Assembly (NCBI RefSeq): GCF_001514495.1
Contig: NZ_BCNM01000003.1
Coordinates: 1 to 64,000 of the forward strand
DNA length: 64,000 nucleotides
Origin: Paenibacillus pabuli NBRC 13638
GTDB taxonomy: Bacteria > Bacillota > Bacilli > Paenibacillales > Paenibacillaceae
Direction: 5' to 3'
The position numbers and the translations under genes are program-made. Below, piece after piece: positions 46,252 through 54,625 of the stretch. The notes under the pieces were generated by a model. The model was given only the letters and a program-made list of their open reading frames with translations, had not been told where the DNA came from and did no database searches. Each line of letters begins with the position of its first letter. Within the stretch, counting starts at the first letter, position 1.

Positions 46252-46456
46252 ATTGTCAACCATTAACTTTGACTTCTCGTATGATTCGCGTTAGGTTTAT
46301 ATATATGATTAAAGTGACATATAGACTGTGAAAACAGTTTACTTTTGTAAATAAACAAATTTCATTTCTTTCATCAGGTCGGGTGGATAAGATCGATTCG
46401 GTCGAGCATGCTGTTAACGCTGATTAAGTCTTTTCAAGGTTATATACGGTCAAAAC

Positions 46457-46486
46457 TTGTTCTGATCTTTCCGCTTCCGTTATGAT
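46457..46486 (+). promoter_or_regulatory. Candidate promoter of mqnB-mqnD with a long leader
   Basis: TTGTTC (46457-46462) and TATGAT (46481-46486) are separated by 18 bases. The implied 5' leader is about 205 bases. Confidence 0.4.
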
Positions 46487-46530
46487 GTAGAAGAACGTTC
46501 TGCTTGTTCATTACCTTGCTTCGCTTGTTG

Positions 46531-46588
46531 TATGTACGGGTCCTCACCGCACGTTATGAGCGTACATATTGTATATTTTTGTTTTTAA
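46531..46588 (+). terminator. Terminator-like hairpin in the mqnB leader
   Basis: TATGTACG (46531-46538) pairs with CGTACATA (46561-46568), followed by a T-rich stretch. It lies upstream of mqnB, so it could be an attenuator or simply a chance hairpin. Confidence 0.35.
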
Positions 46589-46698
46589 ATGGTGACCGCC
46601 GACACAGTGCAGCAGCGCCAGCACAACATGTTCATCTATCGATGTTCATAAATCCACATGTAGCTTTGAAACTAACACCTTGTAAGGGAGAATCCGGG

Positions 46699-47571
46699 AT
46701 GAGTGAACAGAAACGAAGTGATTCTATAGAGCGTCATCGCGCAGAAACTTCAAGTATGACAAATAGCTTAGAAACAAACTCGGCTTCAGCAGCTCCGACA
46801 CAGCATGTATTAATTGTAACCGCCGTTGATGCAGAAAAAGAGGCTGTACTGCGCGGCCTGGGTGACCAGGCTGCAGGCTTTGATGTGATTGCTGCGGGCG
46901 TTGGCCCCGCCTCGGCCGCAGCAGGAACCGCTGCCGCGCTGGCCTTTGCCTCAGCAGCGGCTGGCGCAAATGCGCTGGCGCAAGGCTCCGCCGCGCCAAC
47001 CGAACCCGATGCGGCACAGGCATCTGCCGCATCCTCAAGGCCGGGGCCCCTGGCCGGAACCGGACTGACCCCAGCGTACACGCTGGTGGTCAGTGCCGGC
47101 ATCGGCGGCGGGTTCCCCGGCCGGGCGGACGTCGGCTCCCTTGTGGTGGCCGACGCCATGGTTGCCGCCGATCTGGGCTCGCAGACGCCAGACGGCTTCC
47201 TCAGCGTGGACGAGCTCGGCTTCGGCTCGTCCCGTGTGGCGGCGGACACGGAGCTTGCCGCGCGCCTGCGCCATGAGCTGCAGCGGGCAGGGCTCGCTGT
47301 CAGCGGAGGCACGGCGGTCACCGTATCCACGGCGACCGGAACTGCCGAGACGGCCGCGGAGCTGCTGCGCCGCGTGCCGGATGCCGCCGCCGAAGGCATG
47401 GAAGGCTTCGGCGTGGCAACCGCAGCCCAACAGTTCGGCGTGCCTGCACTCGAACTGCGGGCCATATCCAACGCGGTCGGTCCACGCGACCGCGACGCCT
47501 GGCGCATCAAGGACGCCTTGGATGCGCTCCAGACTGCAAGTTCCATTTTACGGGAGGTACTTACATCATGA
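46699..47571 (+). CDS. mqnB: Futalosine hydrolase
   Basis: This enzyme of the futalosine pathway releases hypoxanthine from futalosine on the way to menaquinone. The 290-residue product has the nucleoside-phosphorylase-like fold: HVLIVTAVDAEKEAVLRGL, VIAAGVGPASAA, VVSAGIGGGFPGRADVGSLVV, DAAAEGMEGFGVATAAQQ and LELRAISNAVGPRDRDAW. It is longer than usual for the family (~220) because of a polar N-terminus (about 30 residues) and an Ala/Ser/Pro-rich insert at ~85-115. The DNA between 46.88 and 47.56 kb is markedly GC-richer than its surroundings. ATG 46699 has AAGGGAG upstream. The gene overlaps mqnD as ATGA. Confidence 0.92.
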   Translation: MSEQKRSDSIERHRAETSSMTNSLETNSASAAPTQHVLIVTAVDAEKEAVLRGLGDQAAGFDVIAAGVGPASAAAGTAAALAFASAAAGANALAQGSAAPTEPDAAQASAASSRPGPLAGTGLTPAYTLVVSAGIGGGFPGRADVGSLVVADAMVAADLGSQTPDGFLSVDELGFGSSRVAADTELAARLRHELQRAGLAVSGGTAVTVSTATGTAETAAELLRRVPDAAAEGMEGFGVATAAQQFGVPALELRAISNAVGPRDRDAWRIKDALDALQTASSILREVLTS

Positions 47572-48410
47572 AAATTGCATTTTCCCCTTGTCCCAACGAT
47601 ACATTTATCTTTCATGCATGGGTGCATGGATTGATTCCTGGTGCACCTGAGCTGGATGTCCGGTATGCGGACATCGATATTACCAACGGCCTTGCGGCTA
47701 ATCCGGATGGACCAGATACACCTGAAGTCATGAAAATATCCTATGCAGCACTGCCTTATGTGCTGAATGATTATGCGCTCTTGCCTGCGGGCGGCGCACT
47801 TGGCAGAGGATGCGGCCCGCTGGTTCTGACCGCTAACGGCACAACCGATCCGGCCTATCTCTCGGGACGCCGTGTTGCTGTTCCAAGCGAACGTTCGACT
47901 GCCTACCTGCTATTCCGTCTCTGGGCAGCACAAAATGTTCCCGGCGGCGTAGGCGAGATTGTCGTTATGCCATTCGACCAGATTATGCCTGCTGTCCGGG
48001 ACGGCAAGATCGATGCCGGCTTGGTTATCCATGAAGCACGCTTCACGTACCAGAATTATGATCTCAAGCTTATGACAGATCTCGGCAACTGGTGGGAAAG
48101 CGACACAGGCCTGCCAATTCCGCTAGGAGCAATCATTGCCCGTCGCAACCTGGATGCTCACGCTCTTGCGGGTTGGGCACGTGCCTCGGTGGAATACGCT
48201 TGGGCACATCCGGAAGAGTCCAAAGCATACGTCATGGAACATGCCCAAGAGATGGACCCTGATGTCACTGCACAGCATATCGGATTGTACGTTAACGAGT
48301 TCAGCGCCAATCTGGGCGATGACGGTTACGGTGCAATTACAGCATTGCTTGGACGAGCGATGAAAGAAGGACTTGTTCCTGAGTTCAATCTGGATTTGTT
48401 GCGGATCTAA
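47568..48410 (+). CDS. mqnD: 1,4-dihydroxy-6-naphthoate synthase
   Basis: This 280-residue enzyme converts cyclic dehypoxanthine futalosine to 1,4-dihydroxy-6-naphthoate in menaquinone synthesis. Family landmarks are the N-terminal IAFSPCPNDTFIFHAWVHG, then KISYAALPYVLNDYALLPAGGALGRGCGP, DAGLVIHEARFTY and GLPIPLGAIIARR. The ATG overlaps the mqnB stop codon and has GGGAGG upstream, so the pair is translationally coupled. mqnA and mqnC are not in the window. Confidence 0.96.
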   Translation: MKIAFSPCPNDTFIFHAWVHGLIPGAPELDVRYADIDITNGLAANPDGPDTPEVMKISYAALPYVLNDYALLPAGGALGRGCGPLVLTANGTTDPAYLSGRRVAVPSERSTAYLLFRLWAAQNVPGGVGEIVVMPFDQIMPAVRDGKIDAGLVIHEARFTYQNYDLKLMTDLGNWWESDTGLPIPLGAIIARRNLDAHALAGWARASVEYAWAHPEESKAYVMEHAQEMDPDVTAQHIGLYVNEFSANLGDDGYGAITALLGRAMKEGLVPEFNLDLLRI

Positions 48411-48499
48411 TTCGCCAAAATAACGCTTCTTTGATTCGTTAGATATCAGTGTCTGTGAAATATCACCCATTAGCGTGACTCTGGTTCGTTAGATCATAC

Positions 48500-48549
48500 A
48501 AAGGGCTGTCCTATAAAGTCATGTTCATGACAATAGGACAGCCCTTTTC
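48500..48549 (+). terminator. Terminator of mqnB-mqnD
   Basis: AAAGGGCTGTCCTAT (48500-48514) pairs perfectly with ATAGGACAGCCCTTT, followed by T and C. The remainder of the gap to 48710 shows no feature. Confidence 0.9.
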
Positions 48550-48710
48550 AATCTATTTCAACCACAAACCCGAACCTGCACAAGATGTTGATCCAAACAC
48601 TCAGCATGTTGATCCCACCATCACGTATCAAACCTAACCACTCAGCCGATTTAACCAATCATCCATTCAATGTAATCTCAAACGTTCTTCTTACAACGAT
48701 CCAAATTCAA

Positions 48711-49331
48711 TTACTCCCCCACTACCGTGCGAATCATAACTCGCAGGGCATCCAGCATCATGGGAATGGGCAGGGATGGCACGGAAGGCTGAAGCACAGC
48801 CATCTCTGTTGAAGCCGGGAAATGTACAAATCCGGCACGAATCGGAAGCTGTTTCAATCGAATATGATCCAGCACCCGGTACATCGTATTGTTGCAAATA
48901 TACGTGCCTGCCGTATTGGACACCGCAGCCGGAATGCCTGCTGTCCCCATGTTATTCACCATCGCACGAATCGGCAATGTGGAGAACAGACCGTCCGGGC
49001 TGCCCTCGGCAATCAGCATGTCCACCGGATGCTGGCCCTGGTTGTCCGCATAGGAGCCAGGAGGAATGTCCTTGACATTGACGGCAATCCGTTCAGGTGT
49101 AATGGCCGTCCTGCCTTTGGCCAGACCACAGGCGATGACGACATCCGGCTGATAGGATTCCATCTCTGCGATCAGCAGATCCGCGCATTCATCGAAGTGC
49201 ACAGGCAGCAGCACTGTTTTCAGCTCCGCTCCCTCTATCACTTCATGCGCAAGTGCTTCCATCAGCTCTCCCGTCGGATTCACCGTATCCCCGCCAAAAG
49301 GTTCAAATCCGGAGATCAGCATTTTCACCAT
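48711..49331 (-). CDS. pcp: Pyroglutamyl-peptidase I (pyrrolidone-carboxylate peptidase)
   Basis: This 206-residue cysteine peptidase of family C15 removes N-terminal pyroglutamate from peptides in the cytoplasm. The catalytic residues are recognisable as Glu80 (TPERIAVN), Cys146 (NTAGTYICNN) and His170 (GFVHFP), and the N-terminal ISGFEPFGGDTVNPT is diagnostic. Length is typical. It is followed closely on the same strand by nothing and preceded by an oxidoreductase gene 21 bases upstream, so the two may share a transcript. Confidence 0.96.
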   Translation of the reverse strand: MVKMLISGFEPFGGDTVNPTGELMEALAHEVIEGAELKTVLLPVHFDECADLLIAEMESYQPDVVIACGLAKGRTAITPERIAVNVKDIPPGSYADNQGQHPVDMLIAEGSPDGLFSTLPIRAMVNNMGTAGIPAAVSNTAGTYICNNTMYRVLDHIRLKQLPIRAGFVHFPASTEMAVLQPSVPSLPIPMMLDALRVMIRTVVGE

Positions 49332-49352
49332 CGCTTCTCCACTCCTGTCTAT

Positions 49353-50354
49353 TTACTCGAATTTGTACCGCAGGCCCCACTGCCCACGAATCGTGTCCAT
49401 CAACTTCATGATTTCCAGGGATTCGTCCAGTTGGATCGTTCTGCTCTCGGTACGCCCTTCCAGAATGCAGCGCCCTGCTTCCTCCGCCTCAAACGCATAT
49501 CCGATACATGTCCGGTCATCGGTATACTTCTCGGGTTCGTCCTGCCCGTTCACGTGCAGATAGGCTTCTTTGCCTGCCAGGAATAACGGTAAACGAATGT
49601 ACCCCTCTGTGCCGTATATGACCGCCTCGTTACTCAGGTTAAGACGAATGGCCCCATTCAGTGATGCAGAACGCCCTTCGGAATAAGACAACAGTACGGA
49701 GAATTGTTCGTCCACACCCGTTTGTCCAATGTTCGCCGTACTCCACACATGCTGAGGCTGCTCGCCAAAAATCATGGACGCGAACGAGATTGGATACACC
49801 CCTGCATCCAGCAAAGCACCCCCACCCAGATCCGGGTTAAGCAACCTGCCTTCCGGTTCCCAGCCTACGCGGAAACCAAAATCCGCTTTGACCAGACGTA
49901 CCTCGCCGATTCTGCCTTCCGCAATCCATGCTCTGGCTTGAGTAATCGGCGGCAGAAAGCGTGTCCACATGCCTTCCATAAGAAAAAGCTTGCGCTCACG
50001 CGCCTTCTCCACCAGTTGCTCCAGCTGACGGGCATTCATCGTAAACGGTTTCTCACAGAGTACCGCTTTGCCCGCTTCCAGACAGGCAAGCACATTATCC
50101 TTATGTAACGGATGCGGTGTTGCCACATAAATAATATCCACTTCAGGGTCCTGAAGCATCTCTTCATATGAACCGTAAGCGCGTGCAAAACCATGTTCAG
50201 CTGCAAACTTCTCTGCACTTTCGGCTGTTCGTGAACCCACCACTGCTTTTACGGCATTTCCGGCATGCTGCAGATCTCGCGCGAACTGGGATGCAATCCA
50301 TCCCGTGCCCATAATGCCCCAATTTACCTTGTCCCGTCCAACAACTTTCGTCAT
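49353..50354 (-). CDS. Gfo/Idh/MocA-family oxidoreductase
   Basis: This 333-residue NAD(P)-dependent dehydrogenase has the N-terminal motif WGIMGTGWIASQFARDL, the family signature VLCEKPFTMNARQLE near residue 95, and the substrate-domain segment GGGALLDAGVYPISFAS typical of the dihydrodiol/glucose-fructose-oxidoreductase-like subgroup. Substrate unknown. ATG 50354 follows GGGGAGG; the track upstream is not needed. It is 21 bases upstream of pcp on the same strand. Confidence 0.9.
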   Translation of the reverse strand: MTKVVGRDKVNWGIMGTGWIASQFARDLQHAGNAVKAVVGSRTAESAEKFAAEHGFARAYGSYEEMLQDPEVDIIYVATPHPLHKDNVLACLEAGKAVLCEKPFTMNARQLEQLVEKARERKLFLMEGMWTRFLPPITQARAWIAEGRIGEVRLVKADFGFRVGWEPEGRLLNPDLGGGALLDAGVYPISFASMIFGEQPQHVWSTANIGQTGVDEQFSVLLSYSEGRSASLNGAIRLNLSNEAVIYGTEGYIRLPLFLAGKEAYLHVNGQDEPEKYTDDRTCIGYAFEAEEAGRCILEGRTESRTIQLDESLEIMKLMDTIRGQWGLRYKFE

Positions 50355-50622
50355 AGTAAAGCCTCCCCTGATATCAACATATTTTAAAAAGATCACGATC
50401 TCGATTAGGCCAACACGAAGTCTTCTTTATTTTACCAAAAAGAACCGCTTGCGTCAGACCGGTTTCATCTTTCACATTCAAGACTTTATATTCAATGAAC
50501 TAAATTTCATGCTCTAATTTCAATGAACTACGTTCAATGATCCAATTGAGATTCACTCTCATTTCAATTATTCCGTATTTTTGCTAAGATGATTGCAGAT
50601 CACGGCGGAAGGAGGTCACACC

Positions 50623-52326
50623 ATGTTAACCCATCCGGGCACCCATAATAACCGAAATACCTCCCACATGTTGACTCAACCGGATCAGCCGAAACGTACT
50701 GATGAATCCATGACACGAACGAAAATGGATGCTTTTCTGAACGATGCGCTGCTCGAACTGCGTCAGGCAGAGCTGGTTACCGTGAATACGCATTGGCAAT
50801 GGAGTCAGACCGAGCTTTCTCATCATACCTTTGTCTACATGCACAAATTCACGGGTAAGCTGGTAGCGAACGGTATCGAATCCCTTGTCGCCCGCAAGTC
50901 CGCCTTCTTGTCTACACCGGGAACTTCTCTTGCGCTCTTCTCAGATGCGGACCATGAGATTGAACTGTATATCATTCATTTCGATCTGTTTCGGGTTGCT
51001 GAGAAAACGGAAGAACGACGAATATATGAGCGAGAACTCGGTTCACCTGTAACTGGGTGGATACAAGGCCCTTACTATGGGATACAGCGAATTGCCGCCC
51101 AATTAACAACCGAAGCTTCACAGACCAGCCTGAAAGCGCAGCTCCTCCTGAGCGAACTGCTTCATATGCTGTGGCCGCAGGAAGTCCATTCGGATGCGGA
51201 AGGACAGGACGAGCCTGAACAGTGGCTGAGATCAACCTTGCAGTATATGCGGGAAAATTATATGAACGAAATCAAGCTGGAGAAGCTGGCCGAACTGGCC
51301 GGCATGCATCCGTCGTATTATTCACAGCTGTTCAAGAGCCGGATGCAGAAAAATCCAATCGAATATATCACTCATGTACGAATGAATCGGGCCAAGGAAC
51401 TGCTCATGACCTCAGATTTGCGTATTCGTGATGTGGCCCGCCAGGTAGGCTATCGGGACGAATTCTATTTCAGCCGCCGGTTCAGGAACCATGCCGGTTA
51501 TGCTCCAACTTCATATACCAAACAGGTGCATCGAAATATCGTCTCGCTCTCCTATCCTTACACCGATCATCTGATGACTCTTGGCATTACGCCTTGTGCG
51601 GCTCAGATCCAGGGCCATCTGCCCCATCTTCCCAAATCGTTGACGCTGCCGTTCCATGCCTATGAACCCTGGGAACAAGGGCGCCAGGCTTTCCTTGATG
51701 TGAATCCCGACTTAATTCTGACCAAGGACAATGCAGCGGCGAAAGCGATGGAACATATCGGAGATGTCGCTCCAATCATCACCATCCCCTGGAATCAGAC
51801 AGACATGTTCGGTCATTTGCAGAAAATCTCCTCTATTGTGGATCGTACTCAAGCGGCAAAGGAGTGGCTGGATCGGCATGAGCGCAAGACAGAGCGGGCT
51901 CGCAAAAAGGTTATGGAGACAGCAGGTCAGGTCACTGTTGCTGTCTGTACTTTAACTGCAAAAGGACCGCGCATGTACAGCAATCGCAATTTTGGCCATG
52001 TATTTTATCGCAGCCTGCAGCTGGCTGCTCCTGATCGAATTCAGAAAGAACTGGCAGGCAAACCTGCGGGTGTCGGTTTTAACTGGATGTCCTTCACACC
52101 TGGAGAATGGGACGGGCTTGAAGCGGATGTACTTGTGATTGCGGTTACGTCCGTGCATGAACGTGCCGCTCTGCTGCAGCAGATTACTGCTGATCCGTTG
52201 TGGAAAAGCTATCCGGCTGTAAAAAATGGACGTGTGCATGTCATAGACTGGAATTCATGGGTGGTATACGCTCCGTATTCCATCAACATCCAGCTCGATA
52301 AAGCGCTCTCCATGTTGACGAGTTAA
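50623..52326 (+). CDS. AraC regulator fused to siderophore-binding domain (Btr-like)
   Basis: This 567-residue fusion has a cupin-like N-terminus, two AraC helix-turn-helix motifs at ~205-300 (LEKLAELAGMHPSYYSQLFKSRMQ and IRDVARQVGYRDEFYFSRRFRNH), and a C-terminal periplasmic-binding-protein-like domain from ~310 (LMTLGITPCAAQ, NPDLILTKDNAAAKAMEHIGDVAPIITI). This is the architecture of Bacillus Btr (YbbB), which senses ferric siderophore inside the cell and activates the feu importer. The siderophore importer genes directly downstream fit that role. ATG 50623 has GGAAGGAGG seven bases upstream. Confidence 0.92.
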   Translation: MLTHPGTHNNRNTSHMLTQPDQPKRTDESMTRTKMDAFLNDALLELRQAELVTVNTHWQWSQTELSHHTFVYMHKFTGKLVANGIESLVARKSAFLSTPGTSLALFSDADHEIELYIIHFDLFRVAEKTEERRIYERELGSPVTGWIQGPYYGIQRIAAQLTTEASQTSLKAQLLLSELLHMLWPQEVHSDAEGQDEPEQWLRSTLQYMRENYMNEIKLEKLAELAGMHPSYYSQLFKSRMQKNPIEYITHVRMNRAKELLMTSDLRIRDVARQVGYRDEFYFSRRFRNHAGYAPTSYTKQVHRNIVSLSYPYTDHLMTLGITPCAAQIQGHLPHLPKSLTLPFHAYEPWEQGRQAFLDVNPDLILTKDNAAAKAMEHIGDVAPIITIPWNQTDMFGHLQKISSIVDRTQAAKEWLDRHERKTERARKKVMETAGQVTVAVCTLTAKGPRMYSNRNFGHVFYRSLQLAAPDRIQKELAGKPAGVGFNWMSFTPGEWDGLEADVLVIAVTSVHERAALLQQITADPLWKSYPAVKNGRVHVIDWNSWVVYAPYSINIQLDKALSMLTS

Positions 52327-52363
52327 GCAGCATTTCTGTAATCTATAAAATGTCCATCTCTAT

Positions 52364-52406
52364 AATCTTAATTTATGCCATGTACGGGCCTGAATTAAGA
52401 TTTTAT
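52364..52406 (+). terminator. AT-rich hairpin after the Btr-like gene
   Basis: AATCTTAATT (52364-52373) pairs with AATTAAGATT (52393-52402), followed by TTTATAAT. Its stem is AT-rich, so it may be only a partial terminator. Confidence 0.4.
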
Positions 52407-52420
52407 AATGTTCACTAATT

Positions 52421-52439
52421 GATAATGATAATCAATAAC
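52421..52439 (+). promoter_or_regulatory. Fur box of the siderophore importer operon
   Basis: The 19 bases starting GATAATGATAATCA match the classical Fur consensus at about 17 of 19 positions. It lies 30 bases before the first permease gene and just downstream of a TATAAT (52404-52409). Confidence 0.8.
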
Positions 52440-52468
52440 AACAGCAATGTATTGTTGGTAACAAAGGA

Positions 52469-53515
52469 GTGACCCTCATTCAACATCCGGGACTGTCACA
52501 ACACCCGTCCAAATCACGAAAATCCGCAGTGAAGGTCAGCCTGATGTTTTTGGCGGCCGTTGCTGCGCTGCTGCTTAGTATGTTTGTCGCCATTTCTCTG
52601 GGGGCAAAAGGCTTAACATTGGAAACGGTATGGACTGCCATATTTCAGTACAACCCGGCTTTGACACCGCATCAGATTATTCACGAGCTGCGGCTGCCGC
52701 GTGTCATGGCAGCTGCTGTCATTGGCGCCGCCTTTGCGGTGGCCGGAGCGCTCATGCAGGGAATCACACGCAACCCGCTGGCCGATACAGGTATTCTGGG
52801 GATTAATGCAGGAGCGACCTTTGTTGTAGCACTCAGCTTTGCCTTCTGGCCGGGATTGCCTTATGGCTGGATCATGTTCCTGTCATTTGCAGGGGCTGTA
52901 CTCGGCACACTCCTCATTTTCCTGCTGGGTATGGCGGCACCCGGAGGTCTGTCGTCCATCAGACTTACCGTTGCGGGTGCTGTTATTGCAGCAATGCTAA
53001 GTTCGCTGAGCACCGGTGTCGCCATCTATTTTGACCTGAGCCAGGACTTGGCCTTCTGGTATGCGGGTGGTTTCGGAGGGATTGAATGGCGGCATCTGAA
53101 GCTGATTCTGCCGGTTCTGCTGGTTACTCTCGTGCTCACTCTGCCTCTGGCCCGCCTTATCTCCCTCATGTCTCTAGGAGAAGAAGTAGCGATTAATCTC
53201 GGGATTAACCTCCGCTGGACGAGGTTTCTTGCCCTGACGGTGGTTGTTGTTCTGGCTGGGGTGTCCGTGTCTGCTGTAGGCTCGATCGGCTTCGTAGGAC
53301 TGGTTATTCCACATATTTCTCGCAAATGGGTTGGGGTGGATTATCGACTCATCATTCCGATGTCCTCCCTGCTCGGAGCCGTCTTGCTGGTGCTCGCCGA
53401 TCTGGGATCACGCATTGTGAATCCGCCTCAGGAACTGGCGGTAGGCATTATGGTCGCCTTTGTCGGTGTACCCTTCTTCCTCTATCTGGCCCGGAAAGAA
53501 AGGAGGGCGCTGTAA
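52469..53515 (+). CDS. Ferric-siderophore ABC importer permease 1 (FecCD family)
   Basis: This 348-residue permease has about nine or ten membrane helices and FecCD landmarks: LRLPRVMAAAVIGAAFAVAGA, LMQGITRNPLADTGILGINAG, GSIGFVGLVIPHISRKWVG and EELAVGIMVAFVGVPFF-like end. It pairs with the next gene's product. The start is problematic: GTG 52469 overlaps the Shine-Dalgarno AAAGGAG, while an in-frame ATT at 52478 sits at ideal spacing; no other usual start lies before the first helix. Confidence 0.9.
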   Translation: MTLIQHPGLSQHPSKSRKSAVKVSLMFLAAVAALLLSMFVAISLGAKGLTLETVWTAIFQYNPALTPHQIIHELRLPRVMAAAVIGAAFAVAGALMQGITRNPLADTGILGINAGATFVVALSFAFWPGLPYGWIMFLSFAGAVLGTLLIFLLGMAAPGGLSSIRLTVAGAVIAAMLSSLSTGVAIYFDLSQDLAFWYAGGFGGIEWRHLKLILPVLLVTLVLTLPLARLISLMSLGEEVAINLGINLRWTRFLALTVVVVLAGVSVSAVGSIGFVGLVIPHISRKWVGVDYRLIIPMSSLLGAVLLVLADLGSRIVNPPQELAVGIMVAFVGVPFFLYLARKERRAL

Positions 53516-53517
53516 CG

Positions 53518-54537
53518 ATGAACAACCACCATGCAACCTCACGAGGCAAACGTTCCATAGCGGTCAGCGTTACACTGCTCTGCATCGCCTGTGCCGTTAT
53601 CGTGATCAGCCTCAACACGGGAACGATTCGTCTGTCACCGATGGCCGTGCTTCATACCCTGCTTGGCTATGGTACACCGGATGATCAGATTGTATTGTTC
53701 GACTATCGGCTGCCACGCATTCTGGTTACTGTGCTGGCAGGAGCGGGGCTCGGCGTAGCCGGTGCTGCGCTGCAAGGCATTACACGCAATCCCTTGGCCG
53801 ATCCGGGCATTCTTGGATTGCATGCAGGCGCGGCTTTTGGCTTGATGGTATTTGTAAGCTTCTCCCATTCCATGGATGGCTCGGTTGCGTTACTGATTCC
53901 ATTATTTGCTTTTGCAGGCAGTGTCGCCGCGGCGTTGATTATCATGCTGCTATCTTATGATCGGAATAACGGGGTATCCCCTATTAAGCTCATTCTGGTG
54001 GGCATTGCCGTAGCAGCCGGCTTCCATGCCCTGACGCTCTACCTGTCCCTGCGTTTGGATGAAGATACCTATTCCTTCGCCGCCCGCTGGCTGGCAGGCA
54101 GCGTCTGGGGCAGAGACTGGGTGCATGTCCAGGCGCTGCTTCCATGGACTGTGCTGTGCATCTCGTACATATGGAGCCGCTCCAAAACGCTGGATGCCTT
54201 CAATCTGGGGGATGCTGCCGCAACCAGTATTGGTACACCTGTCAGATCCCAACGTGTTATTTTGCTATTGTGCACGGTAGCGTTATCTGCCGTCAGTGTG
54301 TCCATGGCCGGCGGGATCGGATTCATTGGTCTGGCAGCTCCTCATCTGGCTCGCAGACTGGTTGGGCCGATGCATCGCCATCTGATCCCGGCCGCCGGAC
54401 TTATCGGCATGGTGATCCTGGTTTCCGCCGATACAGTCGGGCGAACGATCTTTCAGCCCAATTCCATTCCGGCAGGCGTCGTGGTCGCGGCGATAGGCGC
54501 ACCTTACTTTCTATACCTGCTGGTACGAACCAAGTAA
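53518..54537 (+). CDS. Ferric-siderophore ABC importer permease 2 (FecCD family)
   Basis: This 339-residue permease is paralogous to the preceding one: YRLPRILVTVLAGAGLGVAGA, LQGITRNPLADPGILGLHAG and GGIGFIGLAAPHLARRLVG. ATG 53518 has GGAGGG upstream, two bases after the previous stop. A longer open frame back to 53326 lies inside the first permease gene and is not used. No ATPase gene follows, so the importer must borrow an FhuC/YusV-like ATPase encoded elsewhere. Confidence 0.93.
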   Translation: MNNHHATSRGKRSIAVSVTLLCIACAVIVISLNTGTIRLSPMAVLHTLLGYGTPDDQIVLFDYRLPRILVTVLAGAGLGVAGAALQGITRNPLADPGILGLHAGAAFGLMVFVSFSHSMDGSVALLIPLFAFAGSVAAALIIMLLSYDRNNGVSPIKLILVGIAVAAGFHALTLYLSLRLDEDTYSFAARWLAGSVWGRDWVHVQALLPWTVLCISYIWSRSKTLDAFNLGDAAATSIGTPVRSQRVILLLCTVALSAVSVSMAGGIGFIGLAAPHLARRLVGPMHRHLIPAAGLIGMVILVSADTVGRTIFQPNSIPAGVVVAAIGAPYFLYLLVRTK

Positions 54538-54625
54538 TGGCTTTATCGGAACCATCCGAATAATTTCACTGGTACACCCAACAAAAACGACATCCATGAG
54601 ATGTTCAAGGAGATTGAGATTACCC

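Noticed and set aside
46734..47650. Several long frames on both strands across mqnB
   Set aside because: GC-rich DNA suppresses stop codons; only the mqnB frame shows conserved motifs and coupling to mqnD.
53326..53517. N-terminal extension of the second siderophore permease
   Set aside because: It lies wholly inside the first permease gene; ATG 53518 has a proper ribosome site.
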